Source of the DNA: Lunularia cruciata
Lineage: Eukaryota > Streptophyta > Marchantiopsida > Lunulariales > Lunulariaceae
NCBI GenBank assembly: GCA_948567375.1
Contig: OX419762.1
Coordinates: forward strand, 57,207,034 to 57,271,033
Direction of reading: 5' to 3'
Length of the DNA: 64,000 nt
The translations under genes were made by a program, and so were the position numbers. Under the pieces are notes generated by a model. It searched no databases and was not told the DNA's origin. It saw only the letters and a list, made by a program, of their open reading frames with translations. Shown piece by piece: positions 49,895-59,958 of the stretch (the first letter of the stretch is position 1; each line of letters begins with the position of its first letter).

Positions 49895-50206
49895 TTATAT
49901 TTATTTTTGTAGTGATCAAGCATATATTACACGTAGTGCTTAAGAATAGAAAACTAGTGCTTGTAGCTCAATTAGATAGAGCACCAAACTACAAATTTGG
50001 GGTTTCCAATCATGAGCCTATCATTCAGATTGTACTAAGAGACTACATTAGAGAAGTAGAAAGTAAGTAGTTCCAATCAGACATCCTCCTCTACCTACGG
50101 TTGTGAACTTACCCTAAACTTATTTTACCATATTGCTTGAGGTCTCTCTACTTAGGAATTGCTTGAGCGCGCTATGGTTGAAGTTGTTGCTCAAAAGATT
50201 TCACTA
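49895..50206. mobile_element. Insertion of 286 bp with a perfect 26-bp target duplication
   Basis: The 26 bp at 49869-49894 recur exactly at 50181-50206. On the minus strand they encode VKSFEQQL, the tail after the chromodomain of element C. The copy at 49869 continues into the natural downstream sequence and polypurine tract, whereas the copy at 50206 comes from the chromodomain, so 286 bp plus one duplicate were added. A tRNA-like stretch lies inside (49957-50028). The class of the insertion is not known. Confidence 0.75.
49957..50028 (+). pseudogene. tRNA-like pseudogene, bacterial or organellar type (possibly tRNA-Arg)
   Basis: The 5' half is clear: GTGCTTGTAGCTCAATTAGA, with a D arm AGCTC..GAGC, and an anticodon stem CCAAA/TTTGG around the loop CTACAAA (anticodon ACA). 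ACA could be a decayed ACG of an arginine tRNA. The T arm is damaged and the 3' end does not pair with GTGCTTG, so it cannot be a working tRNA. An organellar origin is a guess from the D-loop text. Confidence 0.5.
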
Positions 50207-50224
50207 ACACTAGTGCATCGATCA

Positions 50225-50920
50225 AATTGGCTGCTAGTTCTCATGTTGCCTCATTTAGGGAGTACCCTTTCCAATGTACCAAATATTCCACACATGGATG
50301 GTAAGTGCAACGGATGCATTTTTGGAGAATTTGTTTGACCTCATATTCCTCTTCTTCATCCATGAATGTTGGATCAGGTCAAATTTTTGGTATAGAAGAG
50401 AAATGAGGCAATTGGGGAGCATATTGGCATCGTAAGGAAACATGGAACACTGGGTAGATATTCATATGTGGTTGTAGCTTGAGGTGATAGGCCATCATGT
50501 CAACGTGACAAAGGATGAAAAAATGCCTAATAAAATAAGGTTTGAGCTTGCAAGTGCCAACTAATGTGAGGTTGGTTCTTGACAACCAGACTTGTTTCCC
50601 AAAATTGAACTCCATGTGCCAATGATGTGCATCAACATATTATTTTTGTCAATTTTGGGCAATTTGCAACCTATTTTGGCATTCTCCACTCTGAGTTGGA
50701 TTTTGACAATAAAAGTATTTACAACCTCTACCTTTGTATCCATCGGGAGGATCTTCATCAAGCTCAAAGGTGTAAAAAGGTGCTCTTCATGCATGAGGAA
50801 GAATAGTGTGGCATGTGTCAATGCATTCACTAAATTTTTGTATGCAAATTCCACCAATGGGAGTAAGGTGTCCCACCTTTCTTGCTCCTCTAAGGTGAAG
50901 CCTTGGAGCATGTCTTCAAT
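50225..50920 (-). pseudogene. Integrase C-terminal part and chromodomain of element C
   Basis: The minus strand reads MLQGFTLEEQERWDTLLPLVEFAYKN (residues shown to A; region 50911-50830), then the GPY/F region, then a readable chromodomain at about 50357-50225: EEEYEVKQILQKC, VEYLVHWKGYSLNEAT, a TGA in place of the conserved Trp, and ELAANLI. This assigns family 2 to the chromoviruses. The upstream part (51290-51480) retains the catalytic-core phrase near 'gtgtttccaaagcaaactcatg'. Confidence 0.85.
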
Positions 50921-50922
50921 AG

Positions 50923-51289
50923 TCTAACAATATGGAGTTTAGTAATGAAGTTAGTCAAGGCTAACAAAGTAGTGAATAGGCCAAATTAGCATAGTACATC
51001 CCAAAAGTATCTAAAGATCTTCTTGGGAAGCTTCCCACTAGCTTAGCTTGCACTCCAAGTAAGTATTTCCTAGAAGGAAGCTTCTAGAAACTTCAAAACA
51101 ACTTAGCTTGCATGCCAAGTAGGTGACTTCAAGAAAGAAGCTTCTTGAGAAGCTTTTCAAGAGCCTTGAATGCCCCCTATAAATACGAGAGCCATAGCTC
51201 ATTCTAGGCATTCAAAGTTTTCTCACATTCAAGTATCCCAATGTGATATTCTATTCTCCTATATCTCCCCTTGGTCTTGGTCTTTTTCA
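50923..51289 (+). repeat. Family-1 LTR inserted in the integrase of element C
   Basis: Reverse orientation, TCTAACAATATGG to GGTCTTTTTCA, about 367 bp, containing GAAGCTTCTAGAAACTTC (one change from the perfect four-unit motif) and a CCCTATAAATAC box near 51177. Flanks AATAG and AACAA are at best a decayed duplication. Confidence 0.82.
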
Positions 51290-51481
51290 AACAATGTGAT
51301 TAACACACTCAATTTGTCCATTAGTTTATGGATGGTAAGCCGTTGACATGGCCAATTTGGTTTTGAAGGAACTAAAGAGTGTTTTCCAAAGCAAACTCAT
51401 GAATTGAGTTCCTTTATTAGTGATGAACACTTGAGACAAGCCATGGTGAGAAAAGATTGCATCTAAGTATAATTGAGCTAA

Positions 51482-51757
51482 TTATGGAGCAGTCACATCC
51501 TTGGTGATGAGACGCATATGAATCATTTTACTAAGGTGGTTTTGTATCTCTAGGTAGATTAGAAGTTTGTGATCTATCTCTACTACAAATGCCTTCTTTC
51601 TTAGATAGTGCTTCCAATGCTTGGTTGCAATAACAATAGCCAACTCCTCTTGTTTGGTGGTGTGATAGTTGCATTCCACAAGTAACAGGTTTTGAAAGAA
51701 ATATGCAATTGGATGCCAACCTTCATGCCACTCTTATTGTAAGACCGCTCCTAGTAC
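51482..51757 (-). pseudogene. RNase H remnant of element C
   Basis: The minus strand reads V-L-G-A-V-L-Q then E-W-H-E-G-W-H-P-I-A-Y-F, and CNYHTTKQEELAIVIATKHW with the conserved Glu, then EIDHKLLIYLE. Broken at the front, where a family-3 LTR fragment (about 51760-51846) replaces part of the connection to RT. Confidence 0.8.
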
Positions 51758-51846
51758 AATCGAGTTGGGGTTCTTTGCCTTCTTAGTCCATAGTGTGCTA
51801 CCATAATAGCCATTAGAGGTTCATCCTAATTGAGAGATAGGCCAAC

Positions 51847-52285
51847 TCACAGATATTTATTTTATCTTTTAATACTTGGATACTTTTTGCACTTACTCTA
51901 TACACTAAGTAGTCTACTTTTGACTTGCAAAACTCACACTTTGAGATTTTGGCATATAATTTATTCAGCCATAAAATCTAAGGAACTTCTTGTAGATGTT
52001 GCTTATGTTCCATCATTATCCTACTTTAGACAAGGATGTCATCTAGGAAAATAGTCCTAGATTTATACAAGTATAGATAAAAGATATCATTCATCAAACT
52101 CATAAAAGTGGCCAATGTATTGGTGAGGCCAAACGGTATAACCAAGTACTAAAAGTGACCATACCTTTTTCAAGAGGTAGTCTTATAGATGTCTTCTTTC
52201 CCAATCTAAATCTGGTTGTAACCGCTTCGTAGATCAAGTTTGGTGAAGTATTTTGCCCCATTGAGTTTATCAAATAGGTCATCCA
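51847..52285 (-). pseudogene. Reverse transcriptase of element C, C-terminal part
   Basis: The minus strand shows KLNGAKYFTKLDLRSGYNQI, then [18 protein letters not shown], the catalytic F-L-D-D (TIFLDDIL) and the thumb. It is cut from its N-terminal part (54451-54830) by a 2.2-kb insertion. Confidence 0.85.
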
Positions 52286-54450
52286 TGTGGTGTCATAGTT
52301 TTATTTTCTCTCTCTGGGAATACACAAGGTGCCTAGCTGTGGAAATTGCAGATTAGAGGATGTAGGTAAACCTATAATTACTCATCTGTACACAAATGTT
52401 ACCTAACAGTCGGAACCCTCCACAACCTAACCTATCATCACAACATGCACTCCAGGTCTGCTGGTCATTGCTTCCAAGGGTTTAGGTTCCAACATTACCA
52501 ATGACAAATACACAACACTCCTAGAAAGAAATAACCTAAGCGCAATGCTTGCACACCAATCCAAACCAATAGGGCATACAAACAAGTATGCAAGCACAAC
52601 GGGGATCCAATCACAAGAATGCGGCAACAACTCTTTATGTTTTTTGTCAAAAAAGAGCTTCATAGCCTTCATGGTCTATCATCAAGCTAATTTTAACCTA
52701 TACTCCAAGTCTAGTCCAAATTGTACTTAAGATCTCAACAAATTCATACTCTATGTGGGATGTCCTATGTCTTCTTGATGAGGAAAAATCTGTGCAGCTC
52801 ATATGAACATAACTCTTTTTTTATAGCTTAGATTCAAATGTTTTAGGATTAAATGGAAAATATTTTGATAATCTTTCCAATGATATAAAATAGACCTCAA
52901 TCAGATTACTACAACTCCTCTGACAAGCTCCTAAAGTTGGCCAGGTTTTTGCAACTCTCACCCTAATTTTGAAATCCACTTTTTAGGGTTTGACCCGGGT
53001 TCTTGCTAACTCTCCTTTGATTTCTAAATCATATGTACAATTGATCCTAAAAAAACACTGTGGAAATCTGAACTCTCAATCATAGTCACAAAAGTGAGAG
53101 AACTGACATTCAATTAGGATTGAAGAAAGAAATGCTCCTCCAAGCTTACAACAATCTTTTCAGTACAACTTGTTGCATTAGATCTCACTCTCTATGTGTC
53201 CAAAGCCAACTTAATTTTCCATAGTAGTTGGTTTTGCTCTTGTTTAACACTCTACAAAGTTTGATGGCCTAATTCAACCGCAATCCCTAGATATGGATCA
53301 ATTCCTGTTGGGCTAACTTGTGAGCTCTGCAAACCTAGGTATGCTTGATCCAAGACCCTAAATTATCTATTTGAAGAATTCACATGAAGCCTTCACACAA
53401 AGATGCAAAACCTAACCAAAAAGAAGACTATAAATTTTTATAAGGTATCTCAAATCACAACTTGGGAAGTGACCAAAACTTTAAAACTGATCACTAGCTC
53501 TCTCTGCCACCTTACACCTCAAGAGCTTCAACTTCAATGAGATTAATCCAAACTGAAATTTCTTGTGCTCAATACTGTAAGCACTTTGTCTTATCTCCAA
53601 TCCCACTGACCAATAGTAGAAATGTCTCAAGAAGCTCTCTCACTTGCCTACTTTGTGCTCCTAGGTATGAATCCCCCACTTGATTCAATCAATCATATCC
53701 CTCTTAGAATCAACTCAAATTGTGTGATTTCTATCTTCAAATTGTAGCATGTTAGCTCCTCTTTCCAACCATCTCCCTTGTTTCCCAAATGGCCTTTCCA
53801 AACTCCATTGATTGTCAAAAAACTTTAGACTTCTCTCTTGGGACCCAATCTCTTGCACAATTGTCCTTTAGTCTTTTTTACAAATGGACCCCACAACTCC
53901 ACCTTGAAGCTTATGAGAAAAAATTTAGGCTTTTCCCAACTATAGAAACAAAAATATTGTCAAGTCCTAGACATGCTCATAAGTAAGCACCAGAAGGACG
54001 ATAAGATTTGGGTTCCCCATCATTGACCCTACAAATACCGCCTCAAAACGTGCCACCAACCAATCCCGTAAGCTGTCATAATGTAAATCTGAAGCCTGAT
54101 GAGAAAAGGATTTGGGAGTGGCAGATTGGGAGCATGGGACATCTCATGCTCAAATGCTTCCTCTGATGTTCTACCACTTGCACACTACTCCAACTCTCAC
54201 TCCCAATGTCCTCCTCCCACTTGAGATTCCTTGACTAAAACACACCTCGTCTCCCCACTTGCTCTCATCTTTATTCATTAGAGCTCTCAAACATAATAAG
54301 ATTGTAACCCATGTGGCCAATCACATACATGTATATAGATTGCTCACATGGCAACATCTCATCCATTGGATCTAGCAGACAACCTACTCCACTGATATGG
54401 AGATAAAAATGATAAGCCACTCTTTTATGGGCTATGCAAACCACAACACA
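52286..54450. mobile_element. 2165-bp insertion of unknown class inside the RT of element C
   Basis: Host RT sequence stops at 52285 (minus strand MDDLF...) and resumes at 54451 (NKYPLLR). The insert begins TGTGGTGTC and ends CCACAACACA, so it is TG...CA bounded with a short inverse similarity at its ends. No reverse transcriptase, integrase or transposase motif is readable in it. It could be a long solo LTR or a non-autonomous element. The flanking 5 bp (ATCCA and ATAGC) do not match well. Confidence 0.6.
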
Positions 54451-55400
54451 ATAGCGGAGCAAGGGGTATTTATTTTCCACCATTTGTTGATTTAGGCCTT
54501 GTTAGTCAATGCACATGCGTATTGTACCATCTTTCACAAACAAGACAAGAGCGCCATATAGTGATACGTTGGGTTGGATAAACCTTTTGCAACATATCCT
54601 TGATTTGAGCCTTAAACTCCTCCAACTCATGAGGTGATAGATGATATGGGGCCTTACAAGGAGGTGTCTTCTTATGGATTGTCTCAATTTTATGATCCTC
54701 TCACCTTTTTGGTGATAATTCTAAGGGTAGATCATCCAAGAAAACACCTTGAAACTCATTGACCACATCTCTCATTTTCTCAAGAACTTGTCCATTGATT
54801 TGTGCACTCTAGATTTCTCTTATTAGGCACGTGAAGCATCTATTTGTCTTATATATAGTTGTTATTCTTATGACATATAGAGGTAATTCTTGCCTTTGTA
54901 CACTCTCTTTGACTCCAATGATCTTCTATTGGCGAGTCCTTACTACCTTCTTCCTTGAATTGACCGTGGGGTTGTATTGCTCCATCCATGGCATACCAAA
55001 GATTGCATCATAGTGAGCTTACCATATCACTCACCACTCAATTGCCTCTTGATACTCTCCTATAGATAGTGTTACCTATCTAGGTAACAACTCAATCCTC
55101 TTTATTTGCCCATTAGGTAATTTTATTTCCTCATTCTAATCCTTCTCTAGATCCATCCTCAACCTTATTGCAAATTCCAAATTCTTTGTTGCTCCAAGAT
55201 CTATCAATACTCTCACTTGATTGCCTTTTATGACTCCATTTACCACAATCAATTGTGAGCTTGTCTTTTGTAGTTTTTGTGTCCTTATCTTCTTCCTTTC
55301 CCTACTATTTTGCTTTTCCTTTGAGCCAATAAAGTTGCGAGGTACATTTATTTGTGATCTTGTTTTTTGAGGTGATTTTTGCCTCCTCCTCTTCAATTCT
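54451..55400 (-). pseudogene. Protease and N-terminal RT of element C
   Basis: 55396-55136 reads a basic linker, then VNGVIKGNQVRVLIDLGAT, where the catalytic D-S-G-A-T has become D-L-G-A-T (Ser TCA to TTA, a C-to-T change). Towards 54850 comes GMPWMEQYNPTVN, then PYHLSPHELEEFKAQI and GALVLFVKDGTIRMCID of the RT fingers and palm. Several stops and shifts are present. Confidence 0.82.
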
Positions 55401-56443
55401 TCTCTCCATGTTGTTGAAAGATTGCATGTATGGAGGTCGAGGTCCTCAAGAAAACAAGTACAATATTTGATAGCAAGGTGTCCAACTTGACCATAATTGT
55501 AACAATGATTTTGTTTTGCTTGAGTTCCTTCTCCTTGTGGGATACCATCTCTCCTTTCTTCAACTCCTCCTTGTTCTCCTTGGGGTGGTCATGCTACTCA
55601 TTCTTTGAATCAAATATTACCTAATTCCATAGGAATTGGTCCACCAAAGGGTTGTGTTTCAACCCAATAATGTTGAGTTGGAATGGCCTCTTCATCTCCT
55701 CTTAGCGCCCTTGCTATTCTTTGGGCACAAGCAATGGCCTCAAAAACCATGCAAGGGTACTTGTACCATTACTTCTTGGCCAATTTGCTCTTTTAACACT
55801 CATTTGAAATTATTGAGAGCTTTTGTTGGACTCATGTCAATTATTGCAACCTGTTAATGAATGAATACATCTACATATTCTTGTACATTATTTTTCTACT
55901 TCAACTCCCATAGTGCGGTTCAGGCCATCTGTACCAAATCCATCAATTGGAAGTTCTTTAGTAGTAGCCCTTCTTGCATGGCCATCCAAGTGACATTCCT
56001 TTCTTTTACCAACATTGATCATTCCTAAATGTCATACCATGTGAGTGCTTTATCAATCAAATATCCACATGCAAACATGTTGGTAGTGCAATCTATAATG
56101 TTAGTTACAAGCAACCAAAAGTATCAATTCATTCTTGAAATCCAATTCTCCATGACTCCCATGGAACATTGTCCCTTGTAAGGCTTGATGTTGCAGATCT
56201 TCTTCATTTGTAATAACAATGTGGCTTCATTGTCGACCAGGGTCGGTGTCCTTGGCGTGAGTGACTCTCCATGTGCTTCAAATGCTAATATTGGGTTTTG
56301 GGATGACTCTCCTTTGTGAATTGTTTGATTGGTCTTGAAGGTATGTATTGACTTTGCAATGCTTCCATGGTCATCTTGATCTCCTCAAACTTTTTCAACA
56401 TTCCTTACATTCCGTGCATCAACTCTTGCAATTGCGGATCCAT
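55401..56443 (-). pseudogene. gag of element C
   Basis: The likely start at 56443 reads MDPQLQELMHGM, then TAA and GMLKKFEEIKMTMEAL in the same frame. Near 55512-55465 a zinc knuckle is visible as C-Y-N-Y-x4-H-x4, with the second Cys changed to Tyr. The stretch is heavily broken. The 600 bp from 56444 to the primer site are the leader. Confidence 0.72.
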
Positions 56444-57046
56444 GGTCCTTACATACAACATTACTCAATCACTCCTTCCTACTTCAATAGAAGGTTAATA
56501 TAATCACATGAGAGGGAGCATGGACTATTGGAACTACCAGAAGAACTTCAAAGTCTATCATTCATTGATAGTATTCTTCACCAAAATTGAGGACTTCAAA
56601 ATCCCTAAACATCACTTTTGATCTAACCACATAATGGATTTCTATATGAGTGTTGAAATGAGGAGGATTTGGTAAATTCAAATCCATCACAACAGAATAT
56701 AAATTTTCAAATCCCACCCTCTATTGTAGATCATCATAGGCACAATCACCGAGTTTGGCAAATTCATCACTATATCCATGAACTCTACTCCAAAATGATA
56801 AACAAGATACACTCTCACTTGCTTATGCTGAATGAACATAATCTTGATGTAGAATGGGTTCAAGAATGGGAAGCAAGGTGCTAGATATTGTTCTCCTAGA
56901 TCCTCCATCCCATCCTTTCTCTAGCACACTCCTAATCTATCTATTATAGTAGTGTATCTCTCCTCAAAATTACTCAGTCTCAATAGTCCTTGTTCTTCCA
57001 AGAGGGGTAGCCACTCTCTTGGATTGAAACACCCACTCTTATACCA

Positions 57047-57628
57047 TGTTAATACTCCAAGGATAGAAGACATGAAAAGAAACACATAATTTCACACTCA
57101 AACCTCTGATGCTCTAAAGGAGCATCTTGACTCTACTATCTAGCAAAAGAGGACCACCCCAAAGGAAGCTCCACCCTTGGATCAGATACATGGATGAGTG
57201 ATATATCAATGATCTCTATCCTTAGATTAGTTGCATGCATGGGTGATATGTTGGTTTTGATCCTAATTGATTGGTCAAACCACCTTTGATTAAAGGGAAT
57301 CTATAGGGAATCTTCATATAGGAATCTCCAAATCATGTGGGTGAGGTACCGTTGGAAAGCTCTCAATGAGTAAAACCAAGGGGGAAGGAAGGCCAACCTC
57401 TCCTTTGTTGGGGGAATGTGCATAATTTTGAGGCCTAATTCATTCATTTAGGCCTCTAAAATTGGCTCTAAAGTTTCTGTGCTATTTTCAGCTCCTACCC
57501 TATTAGTAGAAGTCTTCTTTTGGTGAAACTTGTATCTGACCTATCTAGCCCATCACACATAACATCCTTTCAAATGTTACCAAGACAATTTTCACCTCTA
57601 GCTAATATGTCTAACTATTGGTATTACA
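57047..57628 (-). repeat. 5' LTR of element C
   Basis: 582 bp, same length as the solo LTR at 6672-7253, with the primer site directly inside it. Confidence 0.93.
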
Positions 57629-59451
57629 ACTCACCATGGTGGAGGAGAGAGCGGTGATATCTAGATTTTGTAGGGAAATCTCATCCATATTGGTTACCTT
57701 TTCTAGAATGCACAACACCATGTTAAATTTCAAAATTATAGTGAATAACCTTGATTTTATAGAGTGAGTAGAGGGCCTAGTGCACATAGATCCTTACCTT
57801 TATTTTTTAGTCAATAACATCCAATAGTTAATAGTATTGTTTGTTGGACTTGTGGTAGATCTCACCACAAGAGAGAGTGCACCTAGGGAAGTGGACATGA
57901 TACCTCAAAAGCACCTCAACCAACACAAGTCAATGTAACCATTGCCATAGATTTGGTCATAGAAGTGACCAATGCTTTGATTTACACCTTGAGTTACATT
58001 AAAGAGTGGTAGGTCTACTATGGTAGGAGGTAGAGGAGCCATAGGTCATGGAGTAGAAGATAGTAGAGGTGCTTGCAAGGATCCACACTTGGTAGAGGCA
58101 AGTATATGCTCTTACTTTTGATACAACCATGGTTATTGAGATTGAGCAATTGGAGCAAAGATTGGCTAGTATGGCTATAACTAAGAGGAGTTCAGATTTA
58201 GATGTTGAGGCTTTCACCTCTATATTGGTGAGAGAATTCATGAATTCTAGGATATATATATATCCTAAAATTCATGTGCAGATCAACACAAGTAGATGCA
58301 TCTACTATAGTGATTAGAAATGAAATATATGCTCATGAGCCTAAAAGAGCATCAATGTTAGATACGTCAGACACATTGTTAGACACGTTAGACTTCTTTA
58401 GAGTTTCATGCTTTTTGAGGCACTATAGACATATCCATGGTTCCTATACGTCCTAATGAAAATGTAGTAGGTCTTTCTACCAAAGACTTTGTCTAGCACA
58501 ATATTGTGAGTGGGTCAATTAATTATGTCCTACCCTTGGTTCTTAGCAAACAACATGTTTACATTTGGAGATGAACTAGCACCATTGTTATGGTTAGCTA
58601 CCATCCTTGTGAGAGTAGGGATGGTATGATTCCTGCTTCTAATGAAAATTTGGTTGATGGTGGAGCTAGCTTGGATGAAAAGCATATGATCCATTCTACT
58701 ACTAATGGCTTGTGGCAAGCAATAATTGCTAGATTGGAGAACTTACCTACTAGACCTGCATTTAAGCAAGCTAGATTTTCACTTGGGTTGTCCTATTGGA
58801 TCACAAGAGTGTGATTTCTAGTTTAGTAGGACTCTTTAGAGAAGGTTTATAAACCATGTAGGGTCTTATTAAACTCTTATTAAACTCTAACTCTAATTAA
58901 GGCTATAGATCTTGGTCTTGGTCTACGGAAGACCAATGTGAAGAGGCATCCATTACAAGTCTAAACATCTATAGTTGGTAGTTCCACCTAATACATCACA
59001 TGTGGACAGCTCATTGTCCAACTTTAGCTTGATCATTTGACTAATAGTTTTGTGATAAGAATCATACCATTGCAATTATAATAGAGTTGTATGATATGTT
59101 AGTTGGTAGAGAAGTGTTATACCCCATGTGTTTCAATATTGATTATTAGGAGGAGAAAAATTCTGAAGGCTAGGTTGGCAATCAGGTGAAGGAAGTGTAT
59201 ATTGCCCACGAGTGCATTTTAGAAGTGGTAGTCTTGGCTTACTATAATTATAGACCATAATATTAATCGTAACTTTCAATGGTTTTGTTACTCTGCTTGG
59301 TAAGTTGTTAGAATTGAACACCCATGTAGAAGATACTCCAATACCACAAGAGATCATTAAATTTGGAGTACAAGTGGAGTTTTTCTATCTACCTTGGATG
59401 TACTATTGTGGAGTTCTGATGAGGAGTTGTAGTATCAAGCAAATAGGTTGG
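57629..59451. other. Unassigned sequence between elements C and G
   Basis: Only short frames without motifs. A long near-perfect palindrome lies at 58239-58276. Confidence 0.4.
58239..58276. repeat. 38-bp near-perfect palindrome
   Basis: The arms start CATGAATTCTAGGATATAT and meet without spacer; one mismatched pair (CTAG against CTAAAA side). It is centred on an ATATAT core. Confidence 0.85.
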
Positions 59452-59958
59452 TATAAAAGACCAAAGAGAGAAATAGGAGAATGGAAGACCAAAGTGAAAG
59501 GTCACATTGACTCTCTTGAATGAGTGAAACTCTAAATGCTTAGCTTGAGCTTAGGCTTTGGTATTTATAAGGAACATTCAATGCTCTTGGTAAGTTTCTC
59601 AAGAAGCTTCCTAAAAACCACTTTCTTAGAGTGCAAGCTAAGCTAATTTGGAAGTTTCTCAAGAAACTTTCTTCAAGAAGCCCCTACTTGGCATGAAAAC
59701 TAAGCTATTTGGGAAGCTTCCCATAAATATTCCTTCTAGAATCCACCTACTTGGTGTGCAAGCTAAGCTAATTTGGAAGCTTCCCAAGAAGCTTTCTTCT
59801 AGAAATTGTCTTCTTGGCATATACATTACCCAATACTTTGAAGATACCAAGAAACTTACTAGATGCTTCTAGAATATTCCTATAATTCTTGGCTAATTTG
59901 GCCTATTTTCTACTTCATTAGTATGAACTAACTCATCTATAAACTCCATATTGTTATA
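59452..59958 (-). repeat. 3' LTR of element G (family 1)
   Basis: 507 bp, longer than the LTRs of element A because it carries one more palindromic module. Confidence 0.88.

Larger units (their letters stand above)
49343..57628 (-). mobile_element. Element C: family-2 Ty3/gypsy chromovirus carrying later insertions
   Basis: The 3' LTR is at 49343-49831 (489 bp) and the 5' LTR at 57047-57628 (582 bp), starting TGTAATACTCC or TGTTAATACTCC and ending GGTATTACA. The primer site (TGGTATAAGAGTGGGT, 57046-57031) abuts the 5' LTR, and the polypurine tract AAAAGAAGAGGGGTT abuts the 3' LTR. Flanks GCTCA and ACTCA are a target duplication with one change. Gag, protease, RT, RNase H, integrase and chromodomain are in order but heavily broken. 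Later arrivals inside are a 286-bp tRNA-bearing insertion, a family-1 LTR, a family-3 fragment and a 2.2-kb insertion in RT. Confidence 0.93.

Noticed and set aside
49957-50028. Functional tRNA gene or SINE head
   Set aside because: The 3' acceptor half does not pair and the T arm is broken. The tRNA-like part is internal to the insertion rather than at its end, so neither a working tRNA nor a typical SINE is supported.
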